NCBI GenBank assembly: GCA_039519185.1
Contig: CM076847.1
Span: 72,141,864-72,205,863 of the forward strand
Direction of reading: 5' to 3'
DNA: 64,000 nt
Origin: Astragalus membranaceus
Lineage: Eukaryota > Streptophyta > Magnoliopsida > Fabales > Fabaceae
Of the stretch, positions 23,290-34,284 are shown one piece after another (positions within the stretch are counted from its first letter, which is position 1; each line of letters begins with the position of its first letter). A program made the position numbers and the translations under genes. A model generated the notes under the pieces. That model worked only from the letters and a program-made list of their open reading frames with translations. It ran no database searches and had not been told where the DNA came from.

Positions 23290-24662
23290 TTAGTGCATCA
23301 ATCCTCTGCCTGTATACCCCCAGCTTCACTCCATCTGTCTTCTTCTTCCTCCAACGCCCACACAGTGCTCCAGTCCGCAATCCACTCCTCCTCTCCACCA
23401 GCTGAGGGAAATACCATAAAATCCAGCTCTGAAAAAAAGAAGATAAACAACATGGTGAATTAAAAACTGTTTAACAGAAATTTAACCAAACTCGGAAAAA
23501 ATTAACTTAAAATTATTACCTGTAAGAGGGTCGCATACCCTCCTAACTGATGCGCCTGGTCCAAGCAGGAGTAGTTCAGCTGGTCATACATGAAAGCAAG
23601 CCCTGCGGCCCCCCATGCATATGATCCCACTCCAGCTGCACTGACATCCTCAACTAGCAGCATCCACTTAGCCTCAGCCCTGTCGCCGGTCTTGACCGTG
23701 AAGATGGACCAGCTCAGGATCAGAAAGATAAAGGCACTGACAGCAGGATGCATGTCATTCTCTATGGACCCTCTAGTAACAATCTCCTGCAGCCACTCAA
23801 AATGGTAATATGGGCCAGATGAAGCTCGACACTCCAGCCCCGCCTCCTCTATAGTCACACCTAGATAAACATGTGCTAGGTGGATGGCCTGATCAGTGGT
23901 GACCGAAGTAGGTGGGGCTCTGTAGTAGTTCCCCGTAATGGGTAGATGCAGCAAACAGGAGACATCATCCAAAGTAATCGTCATTTCACCAAATGGTAGG
24001 TGAAATGACGATGTCGCTGAGTGCCACCTCTCAACAAAAGCAGACATCAGCTCATGGTCCACCTTTGTATGTCCGGTCGGGACGAGGGGGGATAATTTGG
24101 AACCAGTGATAAAATCCCACATCCGGTGGTTTTGGGCAAACCCAAGCAGTCTCTGAGCCAGCTTGTTACCATGATTGGTAACCTTCAATTTCTGCTCATA
24201 TGTCTGTATTATAAAAGTATCAGAAATAAGTCTATGTAAATAAATTAAACTAAGAAGGCTATGTAAATAAATTAAACTTACCGGGTCTCTCAATATAATG
24301 GAACAGACATGAGATCTTAGCCCAGTGAATAGAGGAGACTGCTCATCATGCTGCTCCTCATGCTGCTGGGGCTGATGGTAGTGCTCCTCCTGGTACTGCT
24401 GATACTGCTGCTGCTGCTGATACTGCTGCTGATAATACTGCTGCTCAGGCATAGAATGGCCCTCAGACATAGAATCCTCATCAAGAGGATTCCCCTGCTG
24501 GCCCTCCTCATACTGATAGTCAGGGGCCTCCTCCACCTGTTGATACTGCTGCTGTCGCCTATGGCGGGCAGACGCATGTCCCGCAATCCTGTGGCGGGTG
24601 CGTGTACTCGGAGCAGATGGCGATGCCCGAGACGAGGACTCCCCTCGATACCTGTTAAACAC
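23290..24662 (-). CDS. plant mobile domain (PMD) protein, MAIN/MAIL-like, 3'-truncated
   Basis: Three exons on the minus strand: 24662-24282, 24203-23520, and 23428 to about 23290, with GT-AG introns that preserve frame. The N-terminus is Ser/Arg-rich, then Gln/Tyr-rich (QQQYQQ runs, low complexity, about residues 35-110). The PMD domain follows (HRMWDFITGSKLSPLVPTGH, AFVERWHSATSSFHLPFGEM, TITLDDVSCLLHLPITG, and LLVEDVSAAGVGSYAWGAAG). Exon 3 begins SWILWYFPQLVERRSG. PMD proteins such as Arabidopsis MAIN and MAIL1 act in nuclear silencing and meristem maintenance, and the domain is common in transposons. The coding sequence ends where it meets the transposase, without a clear stop, so the C-terminus is lost. 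No internal stops are seen in the three exons. Confidence 0.8.
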
Positions 24663-24689
24663 TGAAAAAAAAACAAATTTAAAAAAAAA

Positions 24690-24870
24690 AACAAAGCGGA
24701 TCTACCTATATCCGATGGGAAATCGGATATAGGTAAATACGATGGGGAATCGGATTTAGCTAAATCCGACTTACTGTTTGCGCTGTCTCTGTGGGAATCG
24801 GAAGTACGTAGATCCGATGCGTAAATCCGAACTGAAAATCGGATATAGCTCTGAATGGTAAATCCGATTA
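24690..24870. repeat. right subterminal AAATCCGATT repeats of the MULE
   Basis: Several direct and inverted copies of the same motif as at the left end (AAATCGGATATAGGTAAAT, ATTTAGCTAAATCCGA), mirrored toward the right terminus. Confidence 0.75.
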
Positions 24871-25009
24871 TCTTTAGTAAATTTCTGGTCAAACGTATGC
24901 AAGTGAGAAATGATAAATGTTTTGTAATTTTATCAAAATTTTAAAGGTATTTTGATATTTTCACAGAGATGATGGGATAAATGGGAGTTGATGGGGGTAA
25001 AAAAAAACC

Positions 25010-26137
25010 ATAGAAAAAGCTTAGAATTGAATGGACAAGCTGAAAAAAGAAATGTTTAAATTTCAAATTCATCACGAGAGAAAAGTTAGTGATAGTAACG
25101 TCCGGCACTATTCCCAATTGGAAACTTGTTTGTTTTGTTTTACTGCTGCCAAACGCCACTGTGTTACGTGCTAAAAGTCAAAACAAACATGTGCTGTACC
25201 ATCCGTAGGCAAGATGGATAGAAGACATTCGGTGTGTTTAGCATTAACTATTAAGGGCTCGTTTGGTGCAAATGATATGATAGAGATAAGATATGATAGA
25301 AACAATATATGATCTAATGGTAGTAGCAGGATAGACACTTATTCTATCATATGTTTGTTACACAACAAATCATGACAGAATATGATATATATCATTTTTA
25401 AAGAGTAAAATTGTCCTTGTGAATAAATTGCATATAACTTTTTTTAACAAAGACATATTAACTTTTTCTAAAAATTCACTTAAAATATTTATTTGTCAAA
25501 AAAACTAGTAATATTTATAAATTAGTAATAAATACTAATGAAATAATTTTATACAATTTTTAAAAAAATCATTGGCACTATCAAATAAACAATTTCAAAT
25601 TATAAAAAATTGTACAAGTAACTAAATAATTCTATTATATATTTTAAATAAGCTAATAAATAATTATATGAAACATATTATATGTTAATGACAAAACTAC
25701 TCATGTGACAATTATATTTCATTTGTTGAAAAATTAAATTAATTTTCTATTATATTCTTTTAATAATAAATTTATTTCTCGTCACATATTTTAATTTTTT
25801 AAATTTCGATAGATTTATAATTTTTAGATTATATGTAAAATGAAAAATCACCCTTATCATAAAATTATACTTTATTTTTAATTTTTAATTTTAAATCAAA
25901 ATTTATTTATATTTTTGGCTTTTAGTTTATATTTATTTTTTATTAGACTTCATTTTTTTATATTTTAAAATATATTTTAGAAGGGTAAACGAATAAATTA
26001 TTTCCTTACCATATCCAGCTGGTTTCTAACCCAGCTCAAAGTCAGGATAAATTTTCAACTAGAGAGACATGATAGGATAAGTCAGGGGATTAAGTTATCA
26101 TATCCTGCTGACGCAACAAAAATGAGAGAGAAAATAT
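25010..26137. other. very AT-rich stretch, possible decayed MITE
   Basis: From about 25258 (GCTCGTTTGGTGCAAATG) to about 26120 (GCTGACGCAACAAAAATG) the ends are loosely inverted, and the inside repeats ATATGATAG/CTATCATA motifs. This suggests a decayed non-autonomous element. No ORF or gene seen. Confidence 0.35.
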
Positions 26138-26151
26138 TTGTGACTTCCATC

Positions 26152-26461
26152 CACTACAAAAAAATTGCCCATTAGCGAGGGATGCCCCAAATCCGTCGCT
26201 AATTCCCATTAGCGAGGGAATTAGCGACGGAATCAGTCCCTCGCTAAACTGCTCCTCGCTAGTGGTAATTAGCGAGGGAATTTGAATCCCTCGCTAATTA
26301 GCAAGGGAATATTCTGTCGCTAATTCCCTCGATAATTAGCGAAGGAATATTCCGTATCTAATTCCCTCGCTAATTAGCGAGGGAATATTCCGTCGCTAAC
26401 TATGACAGCCACGTTTTTTTTATATTAGCCTATTTTTTTATATAGTTATTATTAATATTAA

Positions 26462-26497
<36 letters not shown>

Positions 26498-26556
26498 GGT
26501 GTGGTGGTGGTGGTGGTGGGGAAAGGTTTTAGGGTAGAGAGAGAAGGAAAGAGAGG

Positions 26557-26643
<87 letters not shown>

Positions 26644-26720
26644 GAGCTATGTGGTGGTGGTGGTGGTGGTGGTGAAGGGTATTATGGTAGAGAGAGAGAA
26701 GGAGAATAGTAAGGGAGAAG

Positions 26721-26752
<32 letters not shown>

Positions 26753-27292
26753 CGAGTGGTGGTGGTGGTGCTGGTGAAGGGTATTAGGGTAGAGAGAAGA
26801 TAGAGTGAGAGAAGAGTGTGAGGAGGTGGTGGTGTTGGTGTGGTGGTGGAAGAGTGAAGAGAGAAGAGAGTGTGAGAGGAGGTGGTGGTGTGGTGGTGGA
26901 AGAGCGAAGAGAGAAGAAGAGTGTGAGGAGAGAAGAAGAGAGAAGAGTGTGAGGAGAGTAGGAGAGAAGAGTGGCGTGTGCGAGGATAAATAAGCTGAAA
27001 AGTCAAATATTTAGCGAGGGAATTAGCGAGGGACTGACAATTCCGTCGCTAAACACCTGCACGAAGTCCTATCATCTAAAAGCTGTCAGAAATTAGCGAG
27101 GGAATTAGCGAGGGACTGACAATTCCATCGCTAAACACCTGCACGAAGTCCTATCATCTAAAAGCTGTCAGAAATTAGCGAGGAACTGAAAAATCCGTCG
27201 CTAATTAGCGAGGGACCTAGAAATCCGTCGCTAATGACAGAATTAGCGAGGGACTAAAAATTCCCTCGCTAATAAGCTTTTTTTTTGTAGTG
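26152..27292. mobile_element. non-autonomous CACTA (En/Spm-type) element
   Basis: Starts CACTACAAAAAAATTG and ends TTTTTTTTGTAGTG, flanked by a 3-bp target duplication ATC (26149-26151 and 27293-27295). Both ends carry many copies of TTAGCGAGGGA / CCGTCGCTAAT as subterminal repeats. The 1141-bp interior has no transposase, only simple repeats. An uninterrupted copy of the target lies at 43050-43107. CACTA elements move by cut and paste, so this copy depends on a partner elsewhere. Confidence 0.95.
26460..26960. repeat. compound microsatellite inside the CACTA element
   Basis: (ATT)n at about 26460-26497, then GTG-rich blocks alternating with long (GA)n runs (main run about 26555-26641, with shorter ones near 26690 and 26725-26750), then GTG/AGA mixtures. 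Long ORFs on both strands here are artefacts of the low complexity. Confidence 0.9.
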
Positions 27293-27334
27293 ATCCAAGC
27301 TCTCATGAGTAGGCTAGCCATGCATGTGGGTTCA

Positions 27335-28307
27335 CGTCATACTCCCCCTCTTGAATTTCACTTGTCCTCAAGTGAACTCCCCTTCTTGGAAACCTTTGCA
27401 ATTTTTCAACATTAATAAGTGTCTCCATTACCTTTACATTTCCCTTTTGGGTCTCACTCTCAGAAGTGCCTTGAAGTTCCTTACTTTGTCCACACAAGAG
27501 TGGTTTTGGCAACAAATTCAAAGGTGTCCTAAACAAGAAATTAACAAAACTATGTGCAAGAAAATAGTTAGAGGTGAAAACCCTAGATTCATATGATATA
27601 TCATGCAAAGGTTTCCTAAGGCACATACAACCCTTCCTCTTTGGATCCTTGTTAGGCACTACAATTAAGCTCTTTGTTTTCTTTGGGTCATTTTCCTCAA
27701 CCCTATTGCCTTGTAATTCATTGTGAGTGTCGTGATCAAAACTAGGGGTGTCTACCACAACTACACTTTGGCCTTCCAACTTGAGATTGGCCTTTCTTTC
27801 TTTTTCCTCCTCCTCAATTTTATTTTTCAAAATGATTTGGTCTTTCAAAACTTCTTGGGGACTAAGGGGAGAAAGAACAATTTTCAAATTCTTATGCATA
27901 AAGGAGTATTTGTTAGTAAATCCATCATGGGTTGCTTTTGTATCAATTTGCCATGGCCTTCCTAAGATTAGGTGGCCGACATTCATAGAGACAACATCAC
28001 ATAAGACATCGTCTTTGTACCTATGAATGGAAAAACTAACAAGCACTTGTTTATCCACAACTATTTCTTTTTGCTCATTAAGCCATTGTATTTTCTATGG
28101 GTTTGGATGATTGAGGGTGGGAAGATTGAGCTTTGTGACTAAGCGAGTGCTAGCCCAATTAACACAACTTCCAACATCAATTTGCAAACAACATAATCTA
28201 GTTGACACAAGACATCTAGTATGAAAGGTAGAAGGAATAGTAGTAGGAGAAGGGAAAGTTTCATTACACTTTGACACTATGGCCGAAGCTTTATCTTTTA
28301 CCAATTT
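27335..28307 (-). pseudogene. Ty3/gypsy gag-protease remnant
   Basis: Minus-strand reading gives PKLVKDKASAIVSKCNE, then RCLVSTRLCCLQIDVGSC (the aspartic protease motif, with Val where DGGS/DTGS is usual), then LVSFSIHRYKDDVLCDVV and LILGRPWQIDTKATHDGF. This order is typical of the protease-to-RT linker of plant Ty3/gypsy polyproteins. A TAG (28095-28097) interrupts the frame before LQWLNE-like sequence. The frame continues across the Ogre-like insertion from KREKAYT at the 40.5 kb side. RT is deleted after about 27340. Dead copy. Confidence 0.8.
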
Positions 28308-29349
28308 AGGAGTGTAATACCCTAATTTTGTCCTATCCAAAAATGAGAAATTTTATTTATTTTTAATAAAAATAATATTCATTTTTATTTTCCTGCCATG
28401 TTTTATTTTATTTTTAGTTTGCTACAAGTTTCAATTTTTTTTTTTTTTAAAAAAAAAAATAATTAGAAGTATCAAAACAAAATAGACAAAGAAGAAAATA
28501 GGGGGGTTTGTTAAAAAATATTAGAGGTGCAATCGGGATTGGGCCATCTAAAACCCAATCCAATTCCAAAACCCTAGCCCAATTCTCATGACCCTAACAC
28601 TCCTTCACCAAAACCCTAACCCATCCACCCAATCCATAACCCATGACCCAACTCACTCCTCCACTAAAACCCTAATTCGACCACCCCCCCTTTACCCTAA
28701 AAACCATCCACATTCAATCCCCCCCCTTTCCCTAAAAAATCAACCACATTCACTCACCTTTCCCCTCCTAAAAATTCGCCCCACTCCCCCTTTTTCCTCC
28801 TTGGAAATTGCATTTTTTTCCTTTTCCACACTCCACCTCTCCTCTTTTTTCTCAACTCCCACTTCCCCACATTTCTCTTCCCTATACACGCCTTTCCCCT
28901 CTCTCTTCTCTTCCTACGGCTCACTCTCTCTTTCTCACACCCACTCACTTCACTTTCTCTTTCTTTCATCTCTCACATCACTTCCTCTTCCCTTCTACGA
29001 CTCTCACTCTCCTTCTCTCACACTCAACCTTCATTTTCTCTTTCTTTCTCCATCACACACAACTCACACTCAACCTCTCATTCTCTCCCCATCCCTACGA
29101 CCCATCTCTCTCACACTCTCCATCATTTTTTTTTCCTTCACATCTCTCTCTCACTCACGGATTCACTCTCATTTCTCACATAAAAAAAAAAAAACCATCT
29201 CCATGACCATGCCCATACCCCTTCACCAACTACTCTCCACAAAACCCTAGGTCATCATATCCTTCTCAGTCATCACGAAATGTCAAGCCACAGTAACAAA
29301 CTACTGTACAAAGCAGTCCAAAAAATGAAGGAGGGATTCGATCTTTTAG

Positions 29350-29357
29350 TATAAATA
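29350..29357 (+). promoter_or_regulatory. TATA box of the 5' LTR
   Basis: TATAAATA in a unique, less biased segment (TTTAGTATAAATAAGGGG) about 1.04 kb into the LTR. It is the best candidate for the RNA polymerase II promoter that makes the genomic transcript. The identical site in the 3' LTR is 38175-38182. Confidence 0.55.
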
Positions 29358-30386
29358 AGGGGCCAAGACCATGAAGCAAGGAGGGTTTTTTGGAGGAGAG
29401 AAACAAAGAAGAAGATAATTTTTTTTTTAGTCTAGGTTTTCCTCTTAAAAAAAAAAGAGTTGGATCTTTAGAAAAGAAAACAGTGAGGTTTGTTCACTGT
29501 TTTCTGTTATTTTTTTTTCTTTCTTTCTTTTCTTCCTTCTCCTTCCATTTTTTTAGTTTTAAATTCTGTTGCATTAAGGAGATCCGGAAAAAAACTTCTT
29601 GTCCCAACATTTCCGAAATTTTAAGGTACTGTATTGTCTCTCCTGTAATTTTCAAATCCATATATTGTTGTTATTTTAGTTGTTGTAATTTTACTCATGT
29701 AATTATTGTTGTTATTCCTTCTTTACTATATTGTTGCTGTTTTTATGTGAATATTGTTGCTTCTTTTTTCGTTTTTTTTCTTATATTATTGTTGCTTTTT
29801 TTATTTCATAGTTATTGTTTTTTTTTATAAAAAAGTGTTGCTGTTTTTTGTATATAAAAAAAAAGTGTTGCTGTTTTTTTTGTACATAAAAAGTGTTGCT
29901 GTTTTTTTTCCAATAAAAATGTTGCTGTTTTTTTTCTAATAAAAAATGTTGTTGTTTTCTTCTATTAAAAAAAAATGTTGTTTTTTTTATGTAAATTGTT
30001 GCCTTTTTTTATGTGTAAATTGTTGTTTTTTTTTTGTTACCCTATTTTAAAAAAAAAATTGCTGTTTATTTTCGGATTAAATAAAGTTTTTTTTTTTTAA
30101 ATACTAAAAAATGTTTTTTTTTTAAATAAATGGTTACTAGTATCACTACCTTTCTCAAAAAAAAAAATAACAATAATAATCATTTTTCAAAAAAAGCAAA
30201 GATACACCTTTTCAATATAATAAACATGACCATTTTTTTTAATTAAAAAAAAAGGGGCTTTTCTTTATGAATGAACAAACTGTTTCAAATCCAACGCGTA
30301 TTAGTATAGATATAAAAAAAAACGTTTCAGAATTATATGTTTCCGAGCAAATTAATAAAGGGTTAAAAAGTAAAGAAAATCAAGCA

Positions 30387-30777
30387 ACCGTTTTTTAGCG
30401 TCAAAACGCTATTTGCACCCCCGACAATCATTTTTAGCGTCAAAACGCTATTTGCACCCCCGACAATCATTTTTAGCGTCAAAACGCTATTTGCAGCCCC
30501 AACAATCATTTTTTAGCGTCAAAACGCTATTTGCATCCCCAACAATCATTTTTAGCGTCAAAACGCTATTTGCACCCCCAACAATCATTTTTAGCGTCAA
30601 AACGCTATTTGCATCCCCAACAATCATTTTTAGCGTCAAAACGCTATTTGCATCCCCAACAATCATTTTTAGCATCAAAACGCTATTTGCATCCCCAACA
30701 ATCATTTTTAGCATCAAAACGCTATTCGCACCCCCAGCAACCGTTTTTAGCGTCAAAACGTTGTCAACACCCCCATT
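30387..30777. repeat. 39-bp minisatellite with palindromic core, 5' LTR
   Basis: Ten tandem units of about 39 bp. Each has TTTTAGCGTCAAAACGCTA, in which AGCGT and ACGCT are inverted around CAAA, followed by a C-rich spacer (CACCCCCAACAATCA). Variation is mostly in the spacer (CACC/CATC/CAGC) and a G-to-A in units 8-9. Overlapping ORFs on both strands come from the 39-bp (13-codon) period. Confidence 0.95.
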
Positions 30778-31690
30778 TTTGATACAACGCCCCTGTTGTT
30801 CGCACCCCCTTTTTATCACCGATTCCGCTTTTATTTACACCATAACGTTTCCGAACCGTCTCTTTTCTTTCAAATAATCAAACTCGCGTAAAAAAAAAGG
30901 GGTTATTACTAATGGTCACTCTGAGCCTAGCTTGTTTGACTGATAGGACTAACCTCCATTTTTCGAAGCGGTTTAGTAGCGGTGATCACTCTGAATTCAT
31001 TCGTTTGATCATCGCAAACAACCGCCTAAACTTCTAGAATTTTTCAATTAATAAAAAAAAAACAAACGTAATCTCAACTCCCCTTTTTTTAAAAAATCAC
31101 GCTTCCCAGTAAACTTTTTTTCAAACAAACAAGCACTCAATCACAAACCGGTTGTCTATAGCGGTCACTCTGGGCCTCGCTCGTTTGAACGCGGTAAACA
31201 CCTTCTTTTTCGAATAAGCCATCAGTGGTGACCACTCTGGATTTATCTGTTTGGTCACCATGAACGGCCTCTAGTTTTCGCAAAAACTTTTCAATAAATA
31301 AAAAATACCAACACACAAATATTTTCTACCCAAGAACTACGTAGCTTTGATTTCTCCATCGCACCCGGAGATACGTAGGAGCAGGGGCCCACTCCTGTCA
31401 AGCGCAAAAAACTAAAATTTTTATTAAGTCTTCCTTTCCGTTTTTTTGCAAATAACAAAAAGGGTAAATTAAAATGTTTTCTTTAAACTAAATTTTTTTC
31501 TACACATTTGATTAAAAGGTAACCTTTTTAGGATGTTGCGGGGTGCTAGTACCTTCCCCGCACTTAATCGACCCCCGAACCCAAAAACAAAGGTTTTCTC
31601 AATGTTTTTCCTAAAAATAAATGTTGATGGCGACTCCATTGCTCAAAAACAACGAGGAATCCCTCCTCCGGATTCTTCGGTCGCTACAGC

Positions 31691-31707
31691 TGGCGACTCC
31701 ACTGGGG
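31691..31707 (+). other. primer binding site of the Tat/Ogre-like element
   Basis: TGGCGACTCCACTGGGG begins two bases after the 5' LTR. It begins TGG as expected for pairing with a tRNA CCA end. Ogre elements are described as using tRNA-Arg; I could not verify the tRNA. Confidence 0.7.
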
Positions 31708-32650
31708 ACTTTTTTAAGAGGGTCAAGCCTAATTTAATTAAATATGTAGACTATTGTTAGTTTAGTACTTTGTTTACCCTTAGTCCTCCTATTAGCATGT
31801 CTATTTCATTTATCTCTTTTTTTGCTTTATTGAACCTTAGGGTAGAAGAACTATGCACTATTATCTGTATTTCTTTTGCAGCTTGGGTAGTTTAGGTTGC
31901 TTATATCACACACATCAATTACACTTGTTTGTTCACACACTTTTGAGTGGGGCCTTATACCCGGGTCTAAAAAAAACCTAGGGCGAGTGGAGACGATTAG
32001 TGTCAGTCATTCTGGATTTTATCTGTCTGACTCTCATGAAAGTCTCAGCCAGAGTACGCTCTTTTGTGGTATCCCATACCAGGTAGCTTGCTATCGTTGT
32101 GGGTCATATCACGAAGGAGATTTCAGCTCTGGAGACCTTTGTGAGGAAGTGATTAGAGCCACCCGAGAGATTGATCACACAAATGACCTTAGACCGTGAC
32201 CTATGTATGAGACATCACCTGTTTGGGACACAAGGGCAATTCACCTACCCGCTGCATCATCGCAGATTTTTTTTAAGCCAAAAAAAAATCATCAATCCCC
32301 TTTTCCTTTTTACGTGTATATGATGAGACATATAGTTAATGTTTTCTCAAAGTTGAATCACCAAAAAAACTTCTTTTATTTTTTTTTTACACGTGTAACA
32401 TCATTCTTCTTTCATCCATCATACAAAATCATTATTTCAAAAAAAAATGATAAAAGTCCTTACATGCATTCATTTCATTAAGCATAGAACCCGTACACAT
32501 GCATGTTCCCATTCATTCACTTGTCCATGCATTACTCATCTTCTCATCCATTCATATACTCATATCATGTACCCTATCAACAGAGAGTAAAAAAAAAAGA
32601 AAGCAAGCTGGTGCGTCAACATCGCTATTGGACTCGTTCTCAGGCTAGAA
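31708..32650 (+). other. untranslated leader of the Tat/Ogre-like element
   Basis: Between the PBS and gag. Ogre elements often carry an extra ORF1 here; only short, unconvincing ORFs (for example 31897-32199) are present. T-tracts and (TTCAT)-like repeats at 32460-32580. Confidence 0.5.
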
Positions 32651-32652
32651 AC

Positions 32653-34284
32653 ATGGAAGAAAATCAGGACAATCCGCCTCAAGATAACCTGGATCAAGGC
32701 AATCCACCTTAGGACCTAGGCAATCAAGAGCTTAGGGCAGAAATAGATGGGATGAAAGAACAGATGGCTGAAATCTTAAAGGTTCTACAAGCTTTGAGGG
32801 GCAAAGACACAAGTGAAGATGTCTCCGCTGGGAACACAGAAAATCAAGTTACCAACCCTCCTCCTCCCAATGGAGTCGGGATCCCGCATACAATGCCCCC
32901 TACTGGGCCAAATGGCCAAGGTTACATATGGCCTCCTTACGGACTTCCACAAGGTTACGCACCTCCGACAGTCGATGCTAATCCAGAAGACGGTCCCTCA
33001 GGAGTCGTGGGCCAACAACAGCTTACACCGACGGGTCACGATGGTAATTCGGGGGCACCACAAGTTCAAAACCTGAACCCCGTCATCGCACCACAAGGAC
33101 TCCCACTTGGCTGCCCTCCACCGCCAATAGTTGACGCTCAAGCTCAGGGTTCCAACCTCAGGAATCCCACTCATTCACATACCCCAAATGTGAACCCAGC
33201 CATAGTTCCGATAATTCATCCTTACTATGGTATGAGTGGGATCCCTCACAATCACTCTATGGAGAACCCTCAAGCCAAAGACAAACTACAAATACTTGAG
33301 GAAAGGTTGAGAGCAGTTGAAGGATCCAATATTGGGGCAACCGGCGCTTATGACTTGTGTCTCGTCCCTAATGTAGTCATTCCTCCCAAATTCAGGGTGC
33401 CAGATTTTGATAAATACAGGGGTGTAACCTGTCCTGCTAGCCATCTGACCATGTATTGTAGAAAAATGGCTGCCTTTGCACATGATGATAAACTGCTCAT
33501 TCACTACTTCCAGGACAGTCTAGCTGGGGCAGTCTCAAGATGGTACATGCAGTTGGAACGCAACCACATTCGATGTTGGAAAGACCTGGCCGATGCTTTC
33601 CTCAAGCAATATAAATACAACATCGACATAGCTCCCGATAGAGCACAGTTGCAGAATATGGTGAAAAGAAACCATGAATCATTCAGGGAGTACGCCCAAC
33701 GTTGGAGAGGACTAGCAGCGCAGGTGGCACCACCTTTACTGGAAAAGGAGATGGTATCCATGTTCAGGGACACTTTGCAATCACCCTTCTATGACAGGTT
33801 GATTGGGAGTGTATCCTCTAACTTCTCAGACATGGTCACCATAGGGGAAAGGTTAGAAAGCGGAATGAGAAACGGGAAAATTACTCACGGTTCAACCGAA
33901 AACGATGAAGAAGAAACCAATTCCATAACAGGACCAGGGAAAGCCTCTTACGCTTCCAAAAACCGTCCCCAAGCCCTGCGCTTCTCTACCCAAACCAGTA
34001 GAATCTATGGGCCACCAAACTATCCAGAAAGGAAACATGTACCGTTTGATCCAACTCCCGTATCCTACTCAGACATGTTCAATCACCTCACCAGTCACAA
34101 CTTAATCTCTCCCCGCCCGATGAGACCTATTGAACCTCCTTTCCCGAGGGGCTACGACCCAAATGCCACATGCGATTTTCACGCAGGCGCAATTGGGCAT
34201 TCAGTGGAAAACTGCAAGGCGCTGAGACATGTGATTCAGGATCTGATCGAATCCAAATGGTTGAACTTCAATAACCCCTTCTAG
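32653..34284 (+). CDS. gag: Gag polyprotein, Tat/Ogre type
   Basis: The open frame 32752-34284 encodes 510 aa. The natural start is probably MEENQDN at 32653, but a TAG at 32710-32712 separates it from the long ORF, so translation may now begin at 32752. The N-terminal third is Pro/Gly/Asn-rich. The retrotransposon gag core follows at about 215-390 (RVPDFDKYRGVTCPASHLTM, GAVSRWYMQLERNHIRCWKD, FLKQYKYNIDIAPDRAQLQN, REYAQRWRGLAAQVAPPL). The C-terminus has the Tat-type zinc-binding motif CDFHAGAIGHSVENC. Gag forms the virus-like particle and packages element RNA. It is the only long ORF left, and it could serve in trans if translated from the internal start. Confidence 0.88.

Larger units (their letters stand above)
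21586..25009. mobile_element. MULE (Mutator-like) element with transposase remnant and plant mobile domain gene
   Basis: Imperfect terminal inverted repeats: the left end GGTTTTTTTTTATACCCCCC and the right end ATGGGGGTAAAAAAAAACC match after inversion and extend with mismatches for about 50 bp. Inside, a plus-strand MULE transposase and a minus-strand plant-mobile-domain (PMD) gene converge near 23280. Both ends carry clusters of the motif AAATCCGATT. No clean 9-bp target duplication was found. The transposase is broken, so the element is probably non-autonomous. Confidence 0.72.
28313..31688 (+). repeat. 5' LTR of the Tat/Ogre-like element
   Basis: TG...CA termini. The interior runs from an AAACCCTA-rich segment (28560-28720) through a long CT-rich tract (28740-29170), a TATA box, T-tract sequence with TGTTGCTG motifs, and a 39-bp palindromic minisatellite, to a conserved end segment around CTACGTAG...GATACGTAGGAGCAGGGG (31337-31388). 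Predicted ORFs inside (for example 28588-29250) are composition artefacts. Confidence 0.95.

Noticed and set aside
24348..24665. 105-aa Leu-rich plus-strand ORF
   Set aside because: Antisense of the polyQ/Tyr stretch of the PMD protein.
26501..27006. ORFs on both strands with Arg-Glu or Ser-Leu runs
   Set aside because: Translation of (GA)n and (GTG)n microsatellites in the CACTA element.
28588..29250. 220-aa ORF (and the matching one at 37627-38179)
   Set aside because: CT-rich low-complexity LTR sequence that is open in several frames; duplicated only because it lies in both LTRs.
30387..30777. CRISPR-like regular repeats
   Set aside because: Repeats are contiguous with no unique spacers, in a plant LTR; it is a minisatellite.
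30413..30877. 154-aa plus-strand and 110-aa minus-strand repeat ORFs (also at 39237-39701)
   Set aside because: By-product of the 39-bp (13-codon) minisatellite; open on both strands, no start context.
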